Positions 46,044 through 54,208 of a stretch of DNA of 64,000 bases are shown one piece after another. Below the pieces are notes generated by a model. The model searched no databases and was not told the origin of the DNA. It saw nothing but the letters and a program-made list of their open reading frames with translations. Made by a program: the position numbers and the translations under genes. Every line of letters starts with the position of its first letter. Positions within the stretch are counted from its first letter, which is position 1. Source of the stretch: Acidobacteriota bacterium (GTDB lineage: Bacteria > Acidobacteriota > Terriglobia > Terriglobales > Acidobacteriaceae); NCBI GenBank assembly GCA_003010405.1, contig PJLO01000010.1:62001-126000 (forward strand), read 5' to 3'.

Positions 46044-46613
46044 GATGGTACGTAGATGCCGCGTGTGGTGACTCGCTCCCCGTCTTGCGGAAAGTGGAAG
46101 CCTGAGCGCCGAATGAACTCCACGGCTTCGTCGTTGCCGCAAGCTCATTTTCCGACTTCCCTTCCTTGTTGCCTAGGGAGCGATGCAGTATCGATCCGGC
46201 TTTCGGTTTCCACTGCTTTCGTCGGCTGCGATTTCTCACGCGCCGCGCCGATTGCATGATTGCGTTGCCGCACTCTGGACCACCGTACGCCATCAGGGTT
46301 CTGCATTGCTCGCGCCCGAGCCGGGAAGCACCACGCAGCAATGATACGCACCGTTGCGTTAACTGGAGAGTGCAACATGCGCGCAGAGAATAGAAACGGA
46401 AAAACGGTGGCCCCTGTGGGTATGTTGTGACAAACTTCTGAAAATTGTGAATCAACGTGCAAAAAACGTTACAACTAAGGCGAAGACTCGGGTTCGATTG
46501 CTCTGCGCAAAGTCGAAAAAAGGCACAGCGAAGCCTCAATTAGATAATCTTCGCCTTGAAGCTACAAGGGATGACGGAGCACGACTTCTTCCGATAAGCT
46601 CTATGCGTCCATC
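46044..46613. other. 570-base intergenic region with no confident gene
   Basis: No frame combines a start, a ribosome binding site and a recognisable product. On the minus strand, 46142-46008 has a short high-GC3 stretch reading CGNDEAVEFIRRSGFHFPQD and RVTTRGIYVPSKARRGGWPP before a stop, but it is preceded by a stop just upstream. This could be a decayed gene end or chance. A+T-rich DNA at 46430-46480 may hold promoters. Confidence 0.4.
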
Positions 46614-47780
46614 ATGCTGAAAACTATTTTTCTTGTTCCCGCATGTTTATTTGCGCTGCTGGCCCTGTGCGGGCTGGGATACCTGGCTCTGTCTTTATGG
46701 AGCGAAATGCGCTTCCTGGCGCGCAGACGAAAGGCGTGCCAGAACGAGGCAGGCAAATACACGCCTCCGGTCAGCATTCTAAAGCCGCTGCGCGGCAGCG
46801 ACCGGCAGATGTATGAGAGTTTTCGCTCGCACTGTCTTCAGGATTATCCGCAGTACGAGATCATCTTCGGCGTGAACGACGAGAGCGACGAAGCGGTGGC
46901 AGAAGTGGAACGCTTGCGGAGCGAGTTTCCCGCGCACGACATTCAACTCGTCGTTTGCCCCGAAGTTCTGGGAAGCAACCGCAAGGTCAGCAATCTCACA
47001 CAGATGATGCGTGTGGCGAAGTACGGCCACATTCTGATCAACGACAGCGACATTCGGGTTGAACGCGACTACCTGCGGCGAATCGTTGCACCGATGCAGA
47101 ACGCAAAAGTCGGAATGGTTACAACACTGTATCGGGCCGAGGCCGGATGCAGCATCGCTTCGCGCATCGAGGCCGTCACGATTGCAACCGATTTTGCGGG
47201 AGGCGTGCTGTGCGCCACGGAATTGGAAGGCGGGCTGCACTTTGGACTGGGCTCGACATTAGCCTTCCCGCGTGCGGCTGCCGAGGCAATCGGCGGACTT
47301 GAAACGCTGCTTGAGTATCTTGCCGACGATCACGAACTGGGGAAGATGATTTCCGATGCGGGATACGAGGTTGTGCTCTCCGACGTTGTGGTGGAAACCT
47401 TCTTGCCGGAGTACAATTTTGGCGCAATGTTCGAGCACCAGTTGCGCTGGGCGCGAACAGTGCGCGATCTGCGCAAGCGCGGCTACATTGGAGTTCTGCT
47501 GACCTTCGGACTACCGTGGGCGATGGCGTCAGCGATATGCGCTGGGTTCGCCAACTGGTCTCTGGCGCTGCTGGCAGCGGTTGCGCTGGCTCGCTTCGCC
47601 TCGGGCTGGCTGCTATGCGGTCCGATCCTGAACGACCGGCAGACATTGCGCGACCTCTGGCTGATTCCGGTGCGCGACATTGTCGGTGTTGCGATCTGGT
47701 TCGCCAGCTTTGGCGGGGACACGATCATGTGGCGCGGTGAAAAATTCCATCTGAAAGACGGCCGGTTGACGCGGGCCTGA
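46614..47780 (+). CDS. hpnI: Hopanoid glucosamine glycosyltransferase HpnI (GT21-like)
   Basis: This 388-residue protein has an N-terminal membrane helix and C-terminal membrane segments around a ceramide-glucosyltransferase-like GT domain. Motifs are PPVSILKPLRGSDRQMYESF, the Asp pairs in NDSDIRVERDYLRRIV and EYLADDHELGKMISDAGYEV, and the QLRWARTVR (QxxRW) acceptor motif. HpnI transfers N-acetylglucosamine to bacteriohopanetetrol, the step before deacetylation by HpnK. Neither hpnK nor hpnG/hpnH is in the window. GT21 members for other lipids are similar, so the substrate is a strong inference, not a proof. Confidence 0.86.
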   Translation: MLKTIFLVPACLFALLALCGLGYLALSLWSEMRFLARRRKACQNEAGKYTPPVSILKPLRGSDRQMYESFRSHCLQDYPQYEIIFGVNDESDEAVAEVERLRSEFPAHDIQLVVCPEVLGSNRKVSNLTQMMRVAKYGHILINDSDIRVERDYLRRIVAPMQNAKVGMVTTLYRAEAGCSIASRIEAVTIATDFAGGVLCATELEGGLHFGLGSTLAFPRAAAEAIGGLETLLEYLADDHELGKMISDAGYEVVLSDVVVETFLPEYNFGAMFEHQLRWARTVRDLRKRGYIGVLLTFGLPWAMASAICAGFANWSLALLAAVALARFASGWLLCGPILNDRQTLRDLWLIPVRDIVGVAIWFASFGGDTIMWRGEKFHLKDGRLTRA

Positions 47781-47958
47781 ATCGCAACCTGTACACCAAA
47801 GTGCCACGAGAAGACCTTTATCGAAGGTAATTGTGACCGACCTCACCGCTAAAGACAAAAATTACGTATGATAAAGAGAGCTAAATTGATCAAAACCGGA
47901 AGTGCCGCGCTGCTCACACGGGCATTCGCACGGCTCCGGGAAGAAGGGGACACCATCG

Positions 47959-48201
47959 ATGAGTCATGAGCGTCGTCAGTTTGTTATATCGATTCAAGCG
48001 CAACCCTTCCGCAAAAAAACGCGCTATTACTGGATCATTTGCCGCGAAAACAACCCCGACGAGCTAGTGTCGTGGGGCTTCGCTCCGACGCAGGAACTGG
48101 CCGAAATTGAATCCAGTAACGAGGTGAGGGATTTGATTTCCGGATTGACCCAGGGTGGAAGGGTTGACGGCACACGCTATTCAGCAATTCACCGCTGCTG
48201 A
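47959..48201 (+). CDS. Small hypothetical protein (80 aa)
   Basis: The ATG at 47959 has AAGGGGAC about 8 bases upstream; a longer frame to 47902 is possible. The protein is soluble and basic at the start (MSHERRQFVISIQAQPFRKK) with a compact middle, TRYYWIICRENNPDELVSWG, and ends RYSAIHRC. The alternating strand pattern resembles a small beta-alpha domain, but I do not recognise the family. The region between hpnI and this gene contains no other feature. Confidence 0.5.
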   Translation: MSHERRQFVISIQAQPFRKKTRYYWIICRENNPDELVSWGFAPTQELAEIESSNEVRDLISGLTQGGRVDGTRYSAIHRC

Positions 48202-48265
48202 GCGGCCAATGCGATCGTTAAGTCCGATTTACCCGATTTCCCGACCGGCACGCTTTTCAAATGTT

Positions 48266-49498
48266 CTACTCGACCTCGTGCCTGGCCGTGTAGCCGTCAC
48301 GCGTAAGCACCTGGTACTTCAGTTCCTTTCCCTTCTGATTTCTAATGATCAGCGGCTTGTCAGTTCCCGGCTGCACCAGCTCCACTTTCAACTTGCGGTA
48401 GGTGCCATCCCGTTTGGCGTTGGTTGGACGATAGGCTATTGTGTACTGGTTGCGCACGGCCGCTGCAATCTCGCGATAGTCTTCGGGTAATTCGGCCTCA
48501 AAACGCGGGCTGAACCAGCGTCCGCCGGTCATCCTGGCGAATGTGCTCATCTGGTTGTCGCCCTGCAGGAAATCCATATTGCGCAAACTCGCCGACATGC
48601 TCATTCGTGATTCCATGAATGTCCGCCACAGGAATCCGGTGCTGATCGTGTAGATCGTCACATTCTGCGTCGCTTTGATCTTCTTCAGAAGCTTGTCGTA
48701 GCTGATGCGGCTGAATGAATCAAGACCACTGCCGATCAGGATTACTTCTTTGCGACCCTCAACACGATCCAAGCGGTCCAGCGTGTCGTAAAGCGCGTCA
48801 TACATGTTCGTCTCGCTAAAACCTGGAATGCGCATCGTATCCAGCGCGCTGCGAACCGCTTCTTTATTTGAAGTGAAGTCCACCAGAATACTCGGCTTGA
48901 TATCGTACTGGACCAATGCGACATAATCGTTCTTCTGCATCTGGTCGGTAAACGCGTACGAAGCGCGCAAGGCGTCATACAGAAACTGTCTGCGACTGGC
49001 CTGAAACGCCGGAGTGGATGCGAACTCCACCAACAGCACCGCCGTAAAGCCCGCCTTCGTCAAGCCAAAGCTCTGGATGGGCTGAACAACATTGTCCTCA
49101 AGAACGCGGAAATATTGTTTTTCCAGTCCCGGAATAAACTGGCCATCTTTGGTCAGTACGAGCGCGTCGACCGTGACCAGAGGAACATCCACAGTGATTG
49201 CATAACTCGGCATCCCCTCCGTCGGCCTCGGAGCCGGAGGTGGAGCGGGTTTCTCCTGCGTATTCGTGCTTACCTTCGGGATAGCATACGGCCCGCTATC
49301 GATCTGCGGTCCACCGGCCTCGGGCGGAGCCTGTTGAATCTGTCCGTTCGATTTCTGCTGGTTGGTTATGTTATGCGCTGCTGGAGTCGACTGAGCGGAT
49401 AAAACTGCGGGCGCAAGCGCAATGCAGAAGCCCAATACTGGCACCCACCAGAGCGGATTACGGTGTACGGCTTCGGAATAGCTCTCTACTTCTGGCAT
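48266..49498 (-). CDS. VWFA-related secreted protein, acidobacterial type (TIGR03436-like)
   Basis: This 410-residue protein has a hydrophobic N-terminal segment (PLWWVPVLGFCIALAPAVLS) acting as a signal peptide or anchor, then a Pro/Gln-rich linker. The family opening ITVDVPLVTVDALVLTKDGQ precedes PGLEKQYFRVLEDNVVQPIQ. A von Willebrand A-like domain follows with TAVLLVEFAST in place of the usual DxSxS metal site, and VILIGSGLDSFSRISYDKLL. This protein type is greatly expanded in Acidobacteriota, and its function is unknown. The MIDAS metal site appears degenerate. It is convergent with the small gene at 47959-48201. Confidence 0.82.
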   Translation of the reverse strand: MPEVESYSEAVHRNPLWWVPVLGFCIALAPAVLSAQSTPAAHNITNQQKSNGQIQQAPPEAGGPQIDSGPYAIPKVSTNTQEKPAPPPAPRPTEGMPSYAITVDVPLVTVDALVLTKDGQFIPGLEKQYFRVLEDNVVQPIQSFGLTKAGFTAVLLVEFASTPAFQASRRQFLYDALRASYAFTDQMQKNDYVALVQYDIKPSILVDFTSNKEAVRSALDTMRIPGFSETNMYDALYDTLDRLDRVEGRKEVILIGSGLDSFSRISYDKLLKKIKATQNVTIYTISTGFLWRTFMESRMSMSASLRNMDFLQGDNQMSTFARMTGGRWFSPRFEAELPEDYREIAAAVRNQYTIAYRPTNAKRDGTYRKLKVELVQPGTDKPLIIRNQKGKELKYQVLTRDGYTARHEVE

Positions 49499-49689
49499 GG
49501 GATGTCACCGCGAGGACTCCGGCAGAGTCCTCGCTAGTATAGAAGCACACATTCAAAATTTTACTGACTAACCTTCCGCAAAAGCGCCCGGCCATTTTCC
49601 TCTGCTCAGTTCTGGTACACTTTCCCTCGCGCCGTCATGACAGAAAAGCTCGCAATCATCATATTCATCGTCCACATTGGAGCCGCAGA

Positions 49690-50268
49690 ATGAATGAACT
49701 GCGCGACATTGCGTGGCTCGTCTGCGGCGTCTATGCAACAATTCCTGCGTACTGGATGATGGTGCATCCGTTCGTGCGGCATTGGCGCTCGGCTCGCAAA
49801 CAGCGCACGATCATGGGCCCGCTCTGGATTCTGCTCTGGATTGCCGCCTTGGCTATCTCCTACCCTTTGAAAGATGTGCTGCTCTATCGCACATTGGGCG
49901 CCTGGGTTGCAGCGCCATTGCTCTGGACCATCACTGTCTTCACCTACGTCAGAGGGACACACGGGTTATCGGTTCCGTGCGTGCTCGGCATGCATGAGCT
50001 GGAGCCAGACCGGTATCCAAATGTGCTCGTCACCTCCGGAATCCACCGGATAGTGCGCCATCCCGTTTACCTCGGCCACATCTGCACCATGCTCGGCTTC
50101 GCCGTGGGCTCGGGAAGTGCCGCGTGCTTTGCGCTTTTCGCGTTCGGCATCGTAACCGGCGCAGTCATGATCGTTTTCGAAGAGCGCGAACTCCATGCCC
50201 GCTTCGGCTCTGCATGGGAAGAGTATTGCAAATGCACGCCTGCGATCATCCCGATACGGAAAAGCTGA
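49690..50268 (+). CDS. Isoprenylcysteine carboxyl methyltransferase (ICMT)-like membrane protein
   Basis: This 192-residue protein has about five membrane segments. The family motif is SGIHRIVRHPVYLGHICTML (the RHPxYxG SAM-binding block), followed by the C-terminal EERELHARFGSAWEEYCKCT. Bacterial members methylate a variety of small substrates or lipids, and the target is usually unknown. No substrate is suggested by the neighbours. The start ATG at 49690 has a GGAGCC stretch 7 bases upstream. Confidence 0.85.
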   Translation: MNELRDIAWLVCGVYATIPAYWMMVHPFVRHWRSARKQRTIMGPLWILLWIAALAISYPLKDVLLYRTLGAWVAAPLLWTITVFTYVRGTHGLSVPCVLGMHELEPDRYPNVLVTSGIHRIVRHPVYLGHICTMLGFAVGSGSAACFALFAFGIVTGAVMIVFEERELHARFGSAWEEYCKCTPAIIPIRKS

Positions 50269-50382
50269 AAGCAAACCTCAACCGCTTAGCTGGCGGCACA
50301 TCGCCATGTGTCCGCACTATCCAGTCTGGGGATGTCGCGACGGGAATCTCAGGTTCTGACTGCCCGCTCTTGAGCGTGCCTC

Positions 50383-50394
50383 TATAATTCTTGT
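50383..50394 (+). promoter_or_regulatory. TATAAT box directly before the lolC start
   Basis: Perfect TATAAT at 50383-50388 is followed by the ATG at 50395. A transcript starting 7 bases after the box would begin on the A of the start codon. The -35 region is not well conserved. A leaderless mRNA is the simplest reading. Confidence 0.5.
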
Positions 50395-51729
50395 ATGCGC
50401 TTTGAGCTTTTCATCGCGGCCCGCTATCTTCGCGCCAAGCGGCGTCAGGCGGTCATTGGGGTCATCACCGCGATTTCGATTATTGGAGTCGCTGCCGGAG
50501 TTGCATCGCTGATCATCGCGCTGGCAATCAATAATGGCTTCCGCCAGGACATGCAGCAACGTCTGCTTGGCTCCACTTCGCACGTCAATCTGATGCGTAT
50601 CGAAAACGATGGCATTCACGACTGGCCGGCGCTCCAGCAGCGCCTTGAAAAACTTCCCCATGTCACAGCGGCCGCCCCGGCGATTTATGAACAGGTTCTG
50701 ATTTCTCGTGGAGCCCGCGCCGGCGGTGCCATCTTGAAGGGCATCCTGCCCGCAGACGAGCGTCGCGTCACGGCGCTGCTCGACACGGTTCACGACGGCA
50801 CCGCGCAGCCGCTCGCGGAGGCTCAGGAGCGAGCACAGCGGTTGGCGGCTCAATCCGAAAATCAGTCTGAAAATCAGCCGGGCGCCCAGGATGCCGACTC
50901 CTCGTCTCCCCAGACAGCAGCGGACCGCAATGCCGCAATGCCGCCTATTGTGCTGGGAAAAGATCTCGCGCAGACCCTTGGAGCCACGGTTGGCTCCGTC
51001 GTGCTGGTTACAAGTCCACAGGGAGAGCTGACACCCTTCGGCATGGTGCCGCGCTACATGCGATTCAAGGTTGTGGGGATCTTTCAATCCGGCTTTTACG
51101 ACTACGACTCGACCTGGGCGCTCTGCGCATTGGGCGATTCTCAGCGACTGTTCAGCCTCGGCAACATCGCCAGCGTGCTTGAGTTCAAGGTGGACGACAT
51201 CTACAAAGCCTCGGCCATCGGCAGAGAAATCGAGGCGGCGGCAGGAAAAGGCTTCCAGACGACGAGCTGGATGGAGCAAAACCGCGCACTTTTCCGCGCC
51301 CTGCGGCTGGAGCGGGTGGTCACGTTCATCACCATCGGGCTGATCGTTTTTGTCGCGGCACTCAACATCCTTATTTCGCTCATCATGATGGTTATGGAGA
51401 AGACCCGCGACATCGCAGTACTGGTCTCGATGGGCGTGCGCCGCCAGCAGGTACGACGCATTTTCATGTGGCAGGGACTGCTGATCGGAGTCATCGGAAC
51501 GGCGCTCGGGCTAATAATCGGCTATACGATGGCCATTCTCGCTGGACATTATCATTGGATATCGCTTTCAGCCGAGGTCTATGCCATCGATTATGTTCCT
51601 TTTGCGCCGCGTGCTATTGACGGAGTCCTGGTTGCTGCTGTTTCCCTGGGCATCAGTTTCGTTGCCACGCTTTATCCGTCGCAGTCCGCTGCACGCGTAC
51701 TGCCAGCCGAGGCCCTCAGATACGAATAG
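50395..51729 (+). CDS. lolC: Lipoprotein-releasing ABC transporter permease (LolC/LolE family)
   Basis: This 444-residue protein begins with FELFIAARYLRAKRRQAVIG, then a first membrane helix (VIGVITAISIIGVAAGVASL). A large periplasmic MacB-PCD-like domain follows, then three C-terminal FtsX helices (VTFITIGLIVFVAALNILIS, LLIGVIGTALGLIIGYTMAI and a third near SLGISFVATLYP). This is the LolC/LolE layout; the protein extracts lipoproteins from the inner membrane with LolD. An unusual Gln/Asn/Ser-rich stretch (AAQSENQSENQPGAQDADSS) lies in the periplasmic part. The ATPase gene is 1.5 kb downstream. Confidence 0.88.
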   Translation: MRFELFIAARYLRAKRRQAVIGVITAISIIGVAAGVASLIIALAINNGFRQDMQQRLLGSTSHVNLMRIENDGIHDWPALQQRLEKLPHVTAAAPAIYEQVLISRGARAGGAILKGILPADERRVTALLDTVHDGTAQPLAEAQERAQRLAAQSENQSENQPGAQDADSSSPQTAADRNAAMPPIVLGKDLAQTLGATVGSVVLVTSPQGELTPFGMVPRYMRFKVVGIFQSGFYDYDSTWALCALGDSQRLFSLGNIASVLEFKVDDIYKASAIGREIEAAAGKGFQTTSWMEQNRALFRALRLERVVTFITIGLIVFVAALNILISLIMMVMEKTRDIAVLVSMGVRRQQVRRIFMWQGLLIGVIGTALGLIIGYTMAILAGHYHWISLSAEVYAIDYVPFAPRAIDGVLVAAVSLGISFVATLYPSQSAARVLPAEALRYE

Positions 51730-51791
51730 TTAGAAACGAAACGACTTTTTAGTTTCCCGATTTTCGGTCGGAAGATGACGAGGAGAAAGAC

Positions 51792-53027
51792 ATGCGTTGC
51801 CAACTGATTTGCGTTTTTCTATTACTGACGATCGTACCCGCGTTACGGGCTGACGAAGCTTGCTGGGAGGCAAAAGCGGGCAAGAGCGCAGAGAAAGCGC
51901 AGACCATCCAGGCGGCACTGCTGGCAGTCGGTATCGAAGATATGAGTACGACCGTACCAAAATCGGCACGACCCAAGATTTTGGCTTTTAAAGAAGCCTT
52001 GGTGGCAACGGCGGACGCGGCAATGCAGTGCGAGACAAAGAATGCAGTAGACGCCAGGGCGCTGGAGAGCGGTCTGGCGAGACTACTGTTCGCCAACCGG
52101 CAGGACGCACTCGAAGAGCGAGTGACCCACCATCCGTCACTGGACTCGCAAGCTATAACGATCTCTGATCACATCTATGGGGGGCGCCTCCGAATTTCCG
52201 TCGAGCGATCATCAAACACGCCGAACCTGCTCACGATCGAGGCCAGCTTTCGAATCGAGTGTGGGGAAGATTCCCTGTTATTGGTTTACGAATGGAGCGG
52301 GGGCGCGTGGCATCGGGTAATACGTTGGCAAAGCCCTGAATATAAGGAGATTTCGGGCGCATTCGGAGATTTTTTTCAATACGCGCTCATACCAAATGCC
52401 GGTTCCGAGGGGCATTGGGCGGTGGCAGTGGCTCATGGCACCCCATGGTGCAGCTCGCGCATAAGCAACTTCCAAATTGACGTGATCCGGCCTGAAGGCG
52501 CGGGACAGCGGGCTATCTTTAATTATGAAAGCGATTACTCGCGCATGGACGTAAACCCGGTGCTGAAGCGGACCAGCGACGGTAAAGGATTTGAGCTGCG
52601 ACTGCAGAGAAACTCTTCGGACGCCAATCTGGTCACATACGCAGGCATCTTTCGCTACCAGGTAAATCGTGACAGCGTGCAGCGGGTCCAACCGATTGCG
52701 ACAAACGGACGAGGATTTGTGGAGGAATGGCTTGCGGCATCCTGGGACGAAGCCGGGCAGTGGTGTGCCCCCGCCGCACTGGAAGCTCTCAAGCAGGAGC
52801 ACGCAAAGATGGACCAGCAGATGCAATCGGAGCACCCTCCTGCGATCCGCTACATGGCCGTGCGGGGCTGCTCAGACGACGCGAAGCACTTCCAGGTAGA
52901 ACTTCAGAAGAATCCTGGCGATCCAATGTATTTTCAGCTTCAACAGGGCGAAAACTCGTTCACGATGGTTTCTGCTTCCAAGAATCCCGATCAGCGCTGT
53001 AACGGGATTAACATTATGAAGAAATAA
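51792..53027 (+). CDS. Exported protein of unknown function between lolC and lolD
   Basis: This 411-residue protein has a signal peptide (MRCQLICVFLLLTIVPALRA) and a GAGGAG ribosome binding site before the ATG at 51792. The mature part begins with a helical segment (KSAEKAQTIQAALLAVGIED), and most of the rest looks beta-rich (LRISVERSSNTPNLLTIEAS, LLLVYEWSGGAWHRVIRWQS). Six or more cysteines suggest disulfides in the periplasm. I recognise no domain. Its position between the Lol permease and ATPase genes on one strand could mean a role in lipoprotein export, but could be coincidental. Confidence 0.6.
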   Translation: MRCQLICVFLLLTIVPALRADEACWEAKAGKSAEKAQTIQAALLAVGIEDMSTTVPKSARPKILAFKEALVATADAAMQCETKNAVDARALESGLARLLFANRQDALEERVTHHPSLDSQAITISDHIYGGRLRISVERSSNTPNLLTIEASFRIECGEDSLLLVYEWSGGAWHRVIRWQSPEYKEISGAFGDFFQYALIPNAGSEGHWAVAVAHGTPWCSSRISNFQIDVIRPEGAGQRAIFNYESDYSRMDVNPVLKRTSDGKGFELRLQRNSSDANLVTYAGIFRYQVNRDSVQRVQPIATNGRGFVEEWLAASWDEAGQWCAPAALEALKQEHAKMDQQMQSEHPPAIRYMAVRGCSDDAKHFQVELQKNPGDPMYFQLQQGENSFTMVSASKNPDQRCNGINIMKK

Positions 53028-53198
53028 TGGCTGCCCCTGTTTGGTGCTGGAAGTTAAATTCCGGCGTCTCGGGGACAGCATAGAGAGCGACCGAATTAAG
53101 GTGTAAGATGCCGTCTAGAGTGGAGGCCACTGGGTGTTTTCGGGACTTTCCGCTTTGGCCGCCCAAATTTGCACCTGGGAGAGCGCACGCTGCATCAA

Positions 53199-53912
53199 AT
53201 GGATACGGAAGAGATTTTTAGAATTAAGGCTCTCCGCAAGGTCTATCGATCTGGAACCACGGACCTAGTGCTCTTTGACAACCTGTCTTTCCGGGTATGT
53301 GAAGGTGAAATGCTGGCGATTGTGGGCCAGAGTGGCGCTGGAAAGTCCACTTTGCTCCATATCCTGGGGGCGTTGGACAGTGCGACTGCGGGGGATGTGT
53401 TCTTCACTGGCATGCGTTTGAATGCGTTGTCGGAGCAAGATGCAGCCGAATTTCGAAACCGTCAGATCGGGTACGTTTGGCAGTTTCATTATTTACTTCC
53501 TGAATTCACCGCGCTCGAGAATGTGGCTATGCCGTTGTATTTGCGAGGTGAAGACCGCCGCAAGGCCGACGCCGTTGCTTCAAGATGGCTGGAGGAAGTC
53601 GGATTAGCCGATCGCGGGCAACATCGTTCGGGCGAGCTTTCCGGAGGTGAACAGCAGCGAATTTCGCTGGCAAGGGCTCTGATAACTGCTCCTCGCGTGT
53701 TACTAGCGGACGAGCCAACCGGGGATCTCGACAACCGCACGGCAGAATCGGTTTTCGGGTTGATTTCCAGGCTTCATGTCGAACATCGCCTCACGTCGAT
53801 AATTGTGACTCATAACCTTTCGTTTGCACGACGTTGTAGCCGAATACTTTCCTTGGAAGGCGGCATGATGAGGGAGGTTCTCCCCGAGTCTTTATTGCCT
53901 TCTCAGGGTTGA
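53199..53912 (+). CDS. lolD: Lipoprotein-releasing ABC transporter ATPase LolD
   Basis: This is 237 residues from the ATG at 53199; the frame is open to a TTG at 53169 and no start has a well-spaced ribosome binding site. Walker A is [11 protein letters not shown], the Q-loop region is [20 protein letters not shown], the signature is [15 protein letters not shown], Walker B is [12 protein letters not shown] and the switch is VTHNL. The Q-loop spacing and [12 protein letters not shown] are typical of the LolD/MacB branch. It should partner with the LolC/E permease upstream. A 170-base gap with no feature separates it from the unknown gene. Confidence 0.9.
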   Translation: MDTEEIFRIKALRKVYRSGTTDLVLFDNLSFRVCEGEMLAIVGQSGAGKSTLLHILGALDSATAGDVFFTGMRLNALSEQDAAEFRNRQIGYVWQFHYLLPEFTALENVAMPLYLRGEDRRKADAVASRWLEEVGLADRGQHRSGELSGGEQQRISLARALITAPRVLLADEPTGDLDNRTAESVFGLISRLHVEHRLTSIIVTHNLSFARRCSRILSLEGGMMREVLPESLLPSQG

Positions 53913-53945
53913 TTCTTTTAGCATCCTGGGCTTTTTGGTGGCATA

Positions 53946-53973
53946 TTGAGTGTAACGCGGTCGAGTGTAGAAT
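53946..53973 (+). promoter_or_regulatory. Candidate clpC promoter
   Basis: TTGAGT (53946-53951) and TAGAAT (53968-53973) are 16 bases apart. The leader to clpC would be about 225 bases and includes the inverted repeat CTTTCAC-N5-GTGAAAG at 54017-54035. No CIRCE element or CtsR-type direct repeat is seen. Confidence 0.4.
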
Positions 53974-54208
53974 TTTGAGCGACCAAACAGAGAGTTGAAT
54001 ACTCTAAACAGGTTCCCTTTCACGTGGAGTGAAAGACAGGGCGTATGATTTGATCCAGTTGGCTGCTGAGGTCAGCTGGCGAGGATCCGGATTCGGGTCC
54101 TTTCGGGGTCCTCGGAAAGGTGGTTTTTCCGATGGAGCCATGAGTGAAGCAGGGAGAATGCCTCCCGTCCTAGCTAAACGATCGGGCGGAGAGGCTGGGA
54201 GAAACGCA

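Noticed and set aside
46470-46510. A GGTTCGATT string resembling a tRNA T-loop
   Set aside because: The flanking bases do not form a T-stem and no acceptor, D or anticodon arms are found.
45985-46539. A 184-codon minus-strand frame upstream of dnaB
   Set aside because: The sequence has no domain, signal or plausible ribosome binding site and a mixed composition with no consistent codon bias.
54017-54035. Inverted repeat upstream of clpC as a CIRCE (HrcA) operator
   Set aside because: CTTTCAC-N5-GTGAAAG differs from the CIRCE consensus in both sequence and spacing.
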